Assembly: GCF_039729015.1 (NCBI RefSeq) | Contig: NZ_CP155792.1 | Span: 2,442,001-2,506,000 of the forward strand | DNA length: 64,000 nt | From: Blastococcus sp. HT6-30 | GTDB lineage: Bacteria; Actinomycetota; Actinomycetes; Mycobacteriales; Geodermatophilaceae | Reading direction: 5' to 3' | Shown here: piece by piece, positions 33,148-42,300 of the stretch | Numbering within the stretch: position 1 is the stretch's first letter | Layout of the letters: every line of letters starts with the position of its first letter | Notes under the pieces: model-generated | What the model was told of the DNA's origin: nothing | Databases searched by the model: none | What the model saw: only the letters and a program-made list of their open reading frames with translations | Translations under genes and position numbers: made by a program

Positions 33148-34386
33148 ATGCTGTACACCGCGTACGAAGTGAACCGGCGGGCGGGAGCGCCCGTGGTGGC
33201 CGCGTCGCAGCTGACCGCCCGGGCGCTGGAGGCGCTGCCCGCCCCGCTGGGGCGGATGCCCGCGCTGCGCCACGTGCACGCGGCCTGCGACATCCTCGGC
33301 CACGCCCGGCCGACGCACGACCGCCCGGAGTTCGGCATCGACTCCGTCCTGGTCGACGGCGAGACGGTCGCCGTGCGCGAGCGCCCGACGCTGCGGACGC
33401 CCTTCGGCACCCTGCTGCACTTCGAGAAGCCCGCGGTTCCGGGCCAGCCACGGGTGCTCGTCGTCGGCCCCATGTCGGGGCACTTCACCACGCTGATCCG
33501 CCCGACGATCCGGACCCTGCTCTCCGACCACGACGTGCACGTCATCGACTGGCACAACGCCCGCGACATCCCGGTCGAGCACGGGGCGTTCGGGCTGGAC
33601 GAGTACATCGAGCACGTCGTGGACGCCATCCGGTACCTCGGTCCGGACACCCACGTCGTCGCCGTCTGCCAGCCCGCGGTGCCCGTGCTGGCCGCGGTCG
33701 CGCTGCTCGCCGCCGCGGACGACCCCGCCCAGCCCCCGAGCATCACGCTCATGGCGGGCCCGGTCGACACCCGGGTGAACCCGAACCGGGTCAACACCGC
33801 GGCGACGACCAAGCCGCTGTCCTGGTTCGAGCGCCGCGTCGTCGACACGGTGCCGCGGGGGCACGCGGGCGCCGGGCGGCGGGTGTACCCGGGCGTCGTC
33901 CAGCTGACGGCGTTCATGTCGATGAACCCGAAGCGGCACCTGTCGGCCCACGCGCAGCTGTACCGCGACCTGGTCGCCGGCAACACGGAGCGGGCGGCCA
34001 CCACGCGCGCCTTCTACGACGAGTACGGCGCGGTCATGGACGTGCCCGCGGAGTTCTACCTGGAGACGGTCGCCCGCATCTTCCAGGAACACCACCTCGC
34101 GACCGGCCGCCTCACCTGGCGGGGGCAGCGGGTCGATCCGGGCGCGATCCGCCGGACCGCCCTGCTCACCGTGGAGGGCGAGAACGACGACATCTGCTCC
34201 CCCGGGCAGACGCGCGCCGCCCACGACCTGTGCACCGGGATCCCGCGGGAGCGCAAGCAGCACCACCTGCAGCCCGGGGTCGGTCACTACGGCGTCTTCA
34301 GCGGCTCCCGCTGGGAGGGGGAGATATACCCCGTCGTCCGCGGCTTCATCGACCGCGCCTCGGAGCGGCTGTCCGCTCCGGCCTGA
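33148..34386 (+). CDS. Intracellular polyhydroxyalkanoate depolymerase-like protein
   Basis: ATG 33148; 412 residues, the usual length for the intracellular PHA depolymerase (PhaZ) family. The N-terminus MLYTAYEVNRR and the alpha/beta-hydrolase core with VVAVCQPAVPVLAA (Cys in place of Ser as nucleophile, typical of the family), FMSMNPKRHLSAHAQLY, the acid residue in LLTVEGENDDIC and HHLQPGVGHYGVFSG with the catalytic His fit well. It degrades storage PHA granules, releasing hydroxyacyl units. No PHA synthase gene is in the window. The gene is monocistronic, divergent from the hydratase block. Confidence 0.87.
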   Translation: MLYTAYEVNRRAGAPVVAASQLTARALEALPAPLGRMPALRHVHAACDILGHARPTHDRPEFGIDSVLVDGETVAVRERPTLRTPFGTLLHFEKPAVPGQPRVLVVGPMSGHFTTLIRPTIRTLLSDHDVHVIDWHNARDIPVEHGAFGLDEYIEHVVDAIRYLGPDTHVVAVCQPAVPVLAAVALLAAADDPAQPPSITLMAGPVDTRVNPNRVNTAATTKPLSWFERRVVDTVPRGHAGAGRRVYPGVVQLTAFMSMNPKRHLSAHAQLYRDLVAGNTERAATTRAFYDEYGAVMDVPAEFYLETVARIFQEHHLATGRLTWRGQRVDPGAIRRTALLTVEGENDDICSPGQTRAAHDLCTGIPRERKQHHLQPGVGHYGVFSGSRWEGEIYPVVRGFIDRASERLSAPA

Positions 34387-34715
34387 GCGCGTCGGGCGAC
34401 GGCGGCTGACTCGCCGGACAGCCTGACCGTCGACAGCCCCGGCGGCGGCGAGGACACCTGGGTCGTGCCGGCGGCGGGCCGGCCGATGCGCGGATCCGCC
34501 GGTGAGCTGCGGTCCGCCGGCCCGACGGGCCCTCCCCTGAAACTCGTGCGCGAGGTCCTCACCGACCCGCCGGACAGCGGCGTGGGACCATCCGCCCGAG
34601 CACCGTGGGCGCCATGCTGCACGGGCCCGCCGCGCCCCGGACCATCCCGGACTCGAACGCTGTGGGCGCTTGCTCTCCGGGAGAGGTGTCGGCGGAACAT
34701 GGAGGACTCGGCGCG
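34387..34715. other. Intergenic region before the S9 peptidase gene
   Basis: 329 bases if the peptidase starts at 34716. The peptidase frame is open back to 34605, so part may be coding. Otherwise nothing is recognised; it should hold the peptidase promoter. Confidence 0.35.
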
Positions 34716-36641
34716 GTGACTGCAGACCTCGCGACGGACGTGATGCCCGGCACGGAACCGGCCGACGGCTCGGCAGCCGGTGCCCGGATGTCGACGGGCA
34801 CCGTCGAGGAGGCGGTGGCGCTCGCCGAGGGGCTCGTCGACGCCTGGGGCAGCTGGGGCCCCAACATGACGCCGGACGCCCGGCAGGTGGCCTTCATCAG
34901 CGACCGCTCGGGCAGTCCGCAGCTGTGGATCCAGGACGTCGTCCTCGACGGCGCGCAGCCGCCGGCCCGGCACGTGCCCCTGTCCGACGACCCGGTGGTC
35001 TCCGTGCGGTGGGCGGCCGACAGCCGCTGGCTGGCCTGCGAGGTCGCGACCGACGGTGGCGTCCGGACGGCGGTCTGGGTGGTCCGGCCCGACGGCTCCG
35101 ACGCGCGCCGGATCGCCGGCGGCCCCGACGAGCACGCCGAGCTGGGCCCGTGGACCCGCAGCGGCCACCGCTTCGTGGTCACCTTCCCCGGCACGGCGGC
35201 CGGCACCCCCACCCGCGCCTACCTCGCCGACCCCTCCACCGGCCGGCTCGACCCGCTCGCAGACGGCGACCTCATCCACGTGCTGGACATCTCGCTGGAG
35301 GAGCGGTTCATCGTCCTCCGCGACGGAGAGCGGGGACAGGAGTACGTCAGCGTCGTCGACCGCCTCATGGACGAGGACTTCAGCGCGCTGCCGCAGGGCG
35401 CCACCGGGTCCACCGAGGTGGCGCTGATCCGGCCGGCCCCCGACGACCACGCCGGGCCGGTGTACGTCTACCTCGCCTCCGACGTGGGCCTGCCCCGCCG
35501 GCAGCTCATCGGGCTCCCGTTCGGCCCCAACGGCTGGCGCGGCGAGGCGCGGACGCTCGCGGCCCGGGAGGACGCCGAGCTGGAGTGCATCGACGCCGAC
35601 GACGCCGGCCGGCTGCTGCTGCTGGTGTGGAACGTCGCCGGGCGCAGCGAGCTCGAGCTCCTGGACACCGCCACCGGGGGGCGCACCGCCATCTCGGGGC
35701 TCCCCGGGCTGGTCGCCGCCGACCCGGTCCTCAGCCGCGACGGCGCCAGCGTCGTGCTCGGCGTGCAGGGGCCCACCCGCCCGCGGGAGCTGTGGCACCT
35801 GGACACCACCACCCACGCCTGGACGCGGGTCACCTCCGCCCCGCCGCTGCCCCGGCGCCGGCTGGTCGTGCCGACCCTGGAGACGTTCCCCGGGCGCGAC
35901 GGCCTGCCGCTGAGCGGCTGGCTCTACCGCGCTCCCGGCCGGCTCAACGGCCCCGGCCCGGTCGTGCTCTACCTCCACGGCGGGCCCGAGGACCAGGAGC
36001 GGCCCACCTTCGCACCGCAGCACCAGGCGCTGGCGGCCGCCGGCCTGAGCGTCTTCGCGCTCAACATCCGTGGCTCGTCGGGCTTCGGCCGGGAGTTCGT
36101 GCACGCCGACGACCTGCACGGCCGGTACGACGCGTTCGCCGACGTCCTGGCCGCCGCCGAGCACCTCGTGGAGGCCGGCATCGCCGAGCCCGGCCGGCTC
36201 GCGGTCACCGGCCGCTCCTACGGCGGCTACCTGACGCTCGCCTGCCTGGCCTTCTCCCCGGGGGTGTTCGCCGCCGGGGTGGACGTCTGCGGCATGTCCG
36301 ACCTGGTCACCTTCTACCGCGACAGCGAGCCGTGGATCGCCGCGGCCGCGGTGACCAAGTACGGGCACCCGGAGCGTGACCGGGCGCTGCTCGAGGACAT
36401 CTCTCCGCTCGCCTCGGCGGAGAGCATCGACGTCCCCCTGCTGGTCGTGCACGGCGAGCACGACACCAACGTGCCGATCGGTGAGGCCCACCAGATCGTC
36501 TCGGCGCTCCGGGAGCTGGGCCGGCCGGTGGAGTACCTGGAGCTGCCCGGCGAGGGGCACGTCTTCCGCCGCGCGTCCTCCCGGAAGGCGCTGGCCGCCG
36601 CGATCACCCGCTTCCTGCACGACCGGTTGCGGCTGGGCTGA
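34716..36641 (+). CDS. S9 family (prolyl oligopeptidase-like) serine peptidase
   Basis: GTG 34716 is chosen because GGAGG lies ten bases upstream; GTG or ATG codons further upstream in the same frame are alternatives (to 34605). About 641 residues. The first 370 residues form a beta-propeller with repeated strands such as QVAFISDRSGSPQLW and SVRWAADSRWLACEV. The C-terminal alpha/beta hydrolase has GRSYGGY with nucleophile Ser501, DTNVPIGEAHQ near the acid loop, and GEGHVF with the catalytic His. It cleaves oligopeptides in the cytoplasm; no signal peptide is seen. Confidence 0.88.
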   Translation: MTADLATDVMPGTEPADGSAAGARMSTGTVEEAVALAEGLVDAWGSWGPNMTPDARQVAFISDRSGSPQLWIQDVVLDGAQPPARHVPLSDDPVVSVRWAADSRWLACEVATDGGVRTAVWVVRPDGSDARRIAGGPDEHAELGPWTRSGHRFVVTFPGTAAGTPTRAYLADPSTGRLDPLADGDLIHVLDISLEERFIVLRDGERGQEYVSVVDRLMDEDFSALPQGATGSTEVALIRPAPDDHAGPVYVYLASDVGLPRRQLIGLPFGPNGWRGEARTLAAREDAELECIDADDAGRLLLLVWNVAGRSELELLDTATGGRTAISGLPGLVAADPVLSRDGASVVLGVQGPTRPRELWHLDTTTHAWTRVTSAPPLPRRRLVVPTLETFPGRDGLPLSGWLYRAPGRLNGPGPVVLYLHGGPEDQERPTFAPQHQALAAAGLSVFALNIRGSSGFGREFVHADDLHGRYDAFADVLAAAEHLVEAGIAEPGRLAVTGRSYGGYLTLACLAFSPGVFAAGVDVCGMSDLVTFYRDSEPWIAAAAVTKYGHPERDRALLEDISPLASAESIDVPLLVVHGEHDTNVPIGEAHQIVSALRELGRPVEYLELPGEGHVFRRASSRKALAAAITRFLHDRLRLG

Positions 36642-36769
36642 CCCCGTCCGCCGGGCCCGTCCGGCAGGACCACCGCCCGTCGCCCTCGCCTCACGCGCGG
36701 GCGCGGCGCGGCGCGCTGCCTACCACCGGCGCCGAGTTGATGAGGGAGTGCTCGAAGGCTGCGGCCGCA

Positions 36770-38071
36770 TCAGCCGGTCGAGCCCGCGGTCGGAACGGTC
36801 CGGACGTTGAGCAGCAGTGTCGTCCCCGGGGAATCCCCGCCCACCACGGTGCCGAGCGCCTGGCCGCCGATCCAGCTCGCCACGGTGCACGGGCTCGCAG
36901 CCGGGTGCGTCTCCAGGTACAGCGCCGCTGCGCCGGCGACGTGCGGGGCGGCCATTGACGTCCCGTCGAGGCTGTGCACGCCACCGTCGAGCCAGGTCGA
37001 GGTGATGTCGACACCTGGCGCCACGACGTCCACGCACTCCCCGCGGTTGCTGAAGGTCGCCAGACCGTCCTCGACGTCACTGGCGGCGACGGTGACCGCG
37101 GTAGCCACCGAGCTCGGTGACGACCCACACGCATCCGCTTCGCTGTTGCCCGCCGCCACCGCGACGAACATGCCGGCGTCGACGAGCGCCGTGACGGCTT
37201 CGTCCAGTGCCGTGGACTTCGGGCCGCCGAGGCTGAGGTTGACCACCGACGGGCTGGAGGCGTTCTTCAGCACGTAGTCAAGGCCGGCGATCACGCCGCT
37301 GTAGGAGCCGGAGCCGTTGCAGTCCAGCACCCGGACGCTGCGCAGCTCCACCTGCTTGGCGACCCCGTGGACGGCCCCACCGATCGTCCCGGCCACGTGC
37401 GTGCCGTGGCCGTTGCAGTCCCCGCCCCTGGCCGGCTTGCCGCCGGCGTTGTCGTAGGCGAGCTGCGCTCGGCCACCGAAGTCCGGGTGAGCGATGGAGA
37501 TCCCACTGTCGACCACGTACGCGGTGACCCCGATCCCGAGCCCGGGGTAGTCGAAGTGACCATCCAGCGCGGTGACGTCGTCCGCGTCGATCCGATCCAG
37601 GCCCCACAGGGTGCCGTCGAGCGGCAGCACCTGCACCCCGCTCGAGGGTTCCGGCTCTGTGGTGGGCTCGGGGTCGGGTGTCGGCTCGGGCTCGGGTGTC
37701 GGCTCGGGCTCGGGCGTCGGCTCCGTCGGCTTGCCGCCGCCGGGCTTGTCCGGCTTCGCCATCGGGCCCACGGTGGCGACCCGGTCGGGCTCCACCCCGC
37801 GCACCCACCCGTGACGCCGGAGTACGTTGACCTGCCCCGCGGTCAGGTCGGCCGCGAACCCGTCGAAGACCTCGTCGTAGACGAAACGGGGGGAGATCGA
37901 CAGTCCGCGCGCGAGGCCACGCGCATCCGCACCGGGCTCGAGGCGGACGAGGTAGCTCTGCTGACTCGGCTGATCGTCCGGCGGCGCCGCCTGCGCGACT
38001 CCCGCGATCGCGCCGGTCAGCAACCCGGCGCTGAGCACGCCGGCAACCGCGGTCCTGGTACGTGGTCTCAC
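36770..38071 (-). CDS. Secreted S8 (subtilisin-like) serine protease
   Basis: GTG 38071 behind GGGGGAGAC; 433 residues. A signal peptide (RPRTR, hydrophobic stretch, AQAAP at 26-30) is followed by an inhibitor I9-like prodomain to about residue 100 and a Pro/Glu/Thr linker of tandem PTPEPE-like repeats (116-143). The catalytic domain has all three triad residues: Asp188 (VVDSG), His222 (NGHGTHVAG) and Ser372 ([12 protein letters not shown]), plus Asn309 for the oxyanion hole. It is exported and presumably self-processed. The linker suggests the catalytic domain is held away from the cell surface. It converges on the S9 peptidase gene. Confidence 0.94.
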   Translation of the reverse strand: MRPRTRTAVAGVLSAGLLTGAIAGVAQAAPPDDQPSQQSYLVRLEPGADARGLARGLSISPRFVYDEVFDGFAADLTAGQVNVLRRHGWVRGVEPDRVATVGPMAKPDKPGGGKPTEPTPEPEPTPEPEPTPDPEPTTEPEPSSGVQVLPLDGTLWGLDRIDADDVTALDGHFDYPGLGIGVTAYVVDSGISIAHPDFGGRAQLAYDNAGGKPARGGDCNGHGTHVAGTIGGAVHGVAKQVELRSVRVLDCNGSGSYSGVIAGLDYVLKNASSPSVVNLSLGGPKSTALDEAVTALVDAGMFVAVAAGNSEADACGSSPSSVATAVTVAASDVEDGLATFSNRGECVDVVAPGVDITSTWLDGGVHSLDGTSMAAPHVAGAAALYLETHPAASPCTVASWIGGQALGTVVGGDSPGTTLLLNVRTVPTAGSTG

Positions 38072-38214
38072 GTCTCCCCCACTCCGGTCGATCGCAGCAG
38101 GGACCACCGCGAGTGACGGGAGCGTAACGGTGGGGCGCCATGCGGGCCGGTTGCGACACTTGCCGTTCCGCCCGCCGGTCACGAATCCTGGAACGCCTGC
38201 CGATGAGGGACGGC

Positions 38215-38463
38215 ATGACCAACGAACCAGCCGTCACCGTCGAGGCCGCGCACGCTGCCGCGGCGGCCGCCATCGAGAAGCTGTACGGCGAGGCCATGAG
38301 CCACATCGACGCGGTGGTCCGCTCCATCGGCCTCCCGGCCGAGGAGTCGCCGGTCACGGCCGAGGAGCAGCCGGTCGAGCCGCAGGAGGACGACGCGACC
38401 GCCGAGCCGGCGACCGCGGAGCTCCCCCACCCGACGGAGTCGCCGGTGGCGGCTGCGGCCTGA
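38215..38463 (+). CDS. Small acidic hypothetical protein
   Basis: ATG 38215 behind GAGGGACGGC (another ATG at 38203 is possible); 82 residues. It has an Ala-rich helix (HAAAAAAIEKLYGEAMSHIDAVVRSIG) and then an unstructured Glu/Pro/Ala tail. No family was recognised and no membrane segment is present. The S8 protease promoter lies on the other side. Confidence 0.5.
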   Translation: MTNEPAVTVEAAHAAAAAAIEKLYGEAMSHIDAVVRSIGLPAEESPVTAEEQPVEPQEDDATAEPATAELPHPTESPVAAAA

Positions 38464-38555
38464 CCGGTGGTCCTCCGACCACCGTTCGACCCCCACTCCG
38501 GCCGAGCCATCCCGAGCGCGTCCGACCGCCGCCGGCTCGCCTCACCGGAGGACCT

Positions 38556-39089
38556 TCAGACGCCGAGGTGCGCCAGCGCCTGCAGCACCAGCGTCGCCTG
38601 CCCGTTCATCAGCTCGGCGAGCACGGCCGGGTGCCGGGCCTCCAGCGGCGAGAACCAGGTGAGCTCCAGCGCGTCCTGCTGCGGCGCGCAGTCCCCCTCC
38701 ACCGGTACGACGTAGGCCAGCGAGACCGCGTGCTGCCGCGGGTCGTGGAACGGCGTCACGCCCGGCGTCGGGAAGTACTCGGCGACGGTGAACGGCTGCG
38801 GCGCCGGCGGCACCCGCGGCAGCGCCAGCGGGCCGAGATCCTTCTCCATGTGTCGCAGCAGCGCCGCCCGGATCCGCTCGTGGTACAGCACCCGCCCCGA
38901 GACCAGCGCTCGCTTGATCTGCCCGTCCTCGCCGGCCCGCAACAGCAGGCCGACGGCGATCACCGTGCCGTGGTCGTCCACCCGCACCGGCACCACGTCG
39001 ACGTACACGATGGGCAGCCGCTCACGCGCGGCGTCCATCTCCTCGCGGGAGAGCATGCCGCCACCGGTCGCCGTCGTCACCTCGGTCAT
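38556..39089 (-). CDS. DUF4916/NUDIX-like hydrolase family protein
   Basis: 177 residues. It fits the DUF4916 group of NUDIX-fold proteins: LPIVYVDVVPVRVDDHGTVIAVGLLLRAG, then LVSGRVLYHERIRAALLRHMEKDLG, where a canonical Nudix box would be but with a shortened Glu pattern, and HAVSLAYVVPV and a WFSPLEA strand. Nucleotide-diphosphate-X hydrolysis is possible but the atypical box leaves activity open. A 245-base gap separates it from the divergent P-type ATPase gene. Confidence 0.82.
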   Translation of the reverse strand: MTEVTTATGGGMLSREEMDAARERLPIVYVDVVPVRVDDHGTVIAVGLLLRAGEDGQIKRALVSGRVLYHERIRAALLRHMEKDLGPLALPRVPPAPQPFTVAEYFPTPGVTPFHDPRQHAVSLAYVVPVEGDCAPQQDALELTWFSPLEARHPAVLAELMNGQATLVLQALAHLGV

Positions 39090-39334
39090 GGGAACTGTCT
39101 AGCCGATGCCGCCAGTCCCACGGCACCGGATCGGCCGAAAGACGGGGGTGGTCCCGGTCACGCCGGCAGCGGGGCGAGCGCCCCCTGCCTTCGCCGCCGG
39201 TGGACGGGCCGGGCGGGCACCGCTGCTGAGCGCGGCCGCCCCCCGCGGCAAACACCGGGTGACGACAGCGCGACCTGCCGCCGAACGGGAGACGACGTAC
39301 CGTTCGGGGCGACCGTCGTCACACCGGGGGGACC

Positions 39335-42300
39335 ATGCCACTGCTCAGCCCGATCACGTGGGCCGGCAGGGCGGCCCGGGGAGCCACGAGCGCCGCCGCG
39401 CTCGCCGCCGTTCCCGTGGTGTTCGGCGCCGGCCTGCTGGGCGGGACCGCCGCGGTCACCGCCCAGGCCGCGCGGGCAGGGATCCGGGGTTCGGTGCACC
39501 TCGCGCACGACGCCGCCGTCACCGGCACCCGCGCCGTCGGCACGCTGGTCACCGGCGCCGATCCGCTCCCCGGCGGCCACCTGCACGACGTCGTCGACGC
39601 CGCCCGCGGCATGCTCGAGCCGCCGCTGGCCCGCCGCACCCGGCGGGTGTGGGGCGACCGCGACCGCCTCCAGGTCGAGGTCGAGCAGCCCGCCGACGAC
39701 GATCCGCCGGAGACCCGGCGGGCGCTGCTCAGCCACCTGGAGCGGCTCGAGGGCGTCGAGTGGGCGACGGTGAACGACGTCGTCGGCCGGGTGCTGGTCG
39801 CCGTCGACGAGCGCCGGGTCACCGTCGAGGACGTCGTCGGCGTGGTCACCGAGATCGAGCAGGCGCGCGGCGGAACGGGTGTCTTCCCGCAGCGCCCCGA
39901 CCACCCGGCCGACCTCGAGCCGCTGCTGGCCGCCGTCCTCGCCGCCGCCGTCGACACCGCGGCGCTCGGCGTGGCCACCGCCGCGAAGTACCTGCCGATC
40001 CCCCCGGTGCACCGGCACGCCACCCTGCTCATGTCGCTGCTGGACACCCAGCAGTGGCTCAAGCGGGCACTGTCCGACCGCATCGGCCCGGTCGGCACCG
40101 ACCTGGTCTTCGAGGGCACCGGCGCCCTGCTGCACTCCCTCACCCAGAGCCCCACCGTTCCGGCGCTCAACGCCGCGGCCGCGGCCCAGCGGGCGCTGGA
40201 GATGCGGGCCCGCCGCCAGGTCTGGCGCCGCCGCGAACGGGAGCTGTGCCGCCCCGAGCCGGACGACGACCGCGCGCCCGAGCCACCGCCCGGCCCGCGC
40301 CCCGGCACGGTGCCGCGCGGGCCGGTCGAGATCTACCGCGACCGCCTGGCCCCCACCGAGCTCGGCGCGGCCCTCGGCCTCCTGGCGCTCACCCGCCGCC
40401 CGGGCCGCTCGGCCGACCTGCTCAAGGCGCTCACCCCCAAGGCCGCCGTGCTCGGCCGCGAGTCCTTCGCCGCCACCCTCGACCTGCTGCTCTGCCGCCG
40501 CGGCATCCTCCCGATGGACGGCTCCGCCTACCGCCGCCTGGACCGGATCGACACCGTCGTCGTCGACGGCGCCGCCCTGTGCACCGGCCCGTCGGTGGTC
40601 GTCGAGGCGACCGCGGAGGCCGACGGGTGGGACGACGCCGCCGTCTGGTCCGCCGCCACCCGCCTGCTCACCGGCGACGCCGACGGGCTCCGGCTCGGCC
40701 CGCCCCGCAGTACCGGCCACGCCCCCGGCGGCGAGCTGCGCAGCCTCCTCCAGGGCCGCCGCCGGGTCGGCACCGTCACCGTCGCGCCGGAGCTGGACCC
40801 GCACGCCGAGGCGTTGCTCACCACGGCCGGCGAGGCCGGGCTGCGGCTGGTGCTCACCCCGCACGTCGGCGCCCGCGAGCTCGCCGGCCTCGCCGACGAG
40901 GTCGCCCCGGCCGGCGCGACGCTCGTCGACACCGTCCGGCAGCAGCAGACCGAGGAGCACTGCGTGCTCCTGGTCTCGGCCACCGACGGCCCGGCGCTGC
41001 TGGCCGCCGACGTCGCCGTCGCCCCGGTGCTCGACGGCCGGGCTCCGGCGTGGGGCGCCGACCTGGTCACCTCCCCCGGCCTGGCCGACGCCTGCCGGGT
41101 GGTCGCCGCCGTTCCCGCCGCAGCCGCGGTCAGCCGCCGCGCCGCCGGCGCCGCGCTCACCGGCAACGTGCTCGGCGCCCTGCTCGCCGCCGTCGGCAGC
41201 CCCCGCTACGGCCAGCGCCGCGCGACGACGCCGGGCAAGTGGGCGACCGTGTCCACGATGGTGACCGGGACGGTGGCCGCCGTCCGGGCCGCCCGCCGCC
41301 CCGTGCCGGCGGCCACCGCGCACACCCCGTGGCACGCGCTGGACCCCGACGACGTGCTGCGCCGGCTGGCCGACCTGCCGGGCGAGCCCGCGGCCCCACC
41401 CCGGCGGACGACGGCGCGCCGCATCGCCGCGCTGCCCGCCGTCCGGGGCCCGGCGCGGTTCGCCCGCACGGTCGCCGCCGAGCTCGCCGATCCGCTCACC
41501 CCGGTGCTGGCCACCGGGGCGGCGGCCACCGCGGTGCTCGGCGACGTCACCGACGCGGTGCTGGTCGGCAGCGTCACCGGCATCAACGCCGTCGTGAGCG
41601 GGCTGCAGCGGCTGCGCGCCGAGACCGCCCTGGAGACGCTGCTGCTCGAGCAGAGCCGCTGCGCGCGCCGCGAGACCGGCGGCGGTCAGGAGGAGGTGCC
41701 GGCCACCGCCCTGCGCGTCGGGGACGTCCTCCTGGTCGGGCCCGGCGACGTCGTCGCCGCCGACGCCCGGCTGCTGGAGGCCGAGGACCTCGAGGTCGAC
41801 GAGTCCGACCTCACCGGCGAGTCGCTCTCGGTCGCGAAGTCGGTGGCGGCGACGCCGGGAGCCGAGGTCGGCGACCGCACCTGCATGCTCTTCGACGGCA
41901 CCACGGTGCTGGCCGGCCGCGGCCGCGCCGTCGTCGTCGCCGTCGGGGAGGCGACGCAGGCCGGGCGGGCCGCGCGCGCCGCCGGGGGTGCCGCCCCGCC
42001 GGCCGGCGTCCAGGCCCGGCTGGCCGAGCTGACCCGCGCCGTCCTGCCGCTCACCCTCGCCGGCGGCGCGGCCGTCACCGCGCTGGGCGTGCTGTGGGGC
42101 CGTCCGCTGCGCGAGTCGGTGGCCGCGGGGGTGGCGATCGCGGTCGCCGCGGTGCCCGAGGGCCTGCCGCTGGTGGCGACGGTGGCCCAGCAGGCGGCGG
42201 CTCGGCGGCTGTCGCGGCGGGGCGCGGTGGTGCGCAGCGCGCGGGTGCTGGAGGCGCTCGGCCGGGTGGACACGGTGTGCTTCGACAAGACCGGCACGCT

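Noticed and set aside
32029-34287. Continuous minus-strand frame extending the hydratase by about 500 codons
   Set aside because: The extension is antisense to the PHA depolymerase gene; GTG 32778 has a good ribosome-binding site and matches the start of the paralogous pseudogene.
37660-37745. Repeated GGGCTCGGG-like units considered as a repeat element
   Set aside because: They encode the Pro/Glu/Thr linker of the S8 protease.
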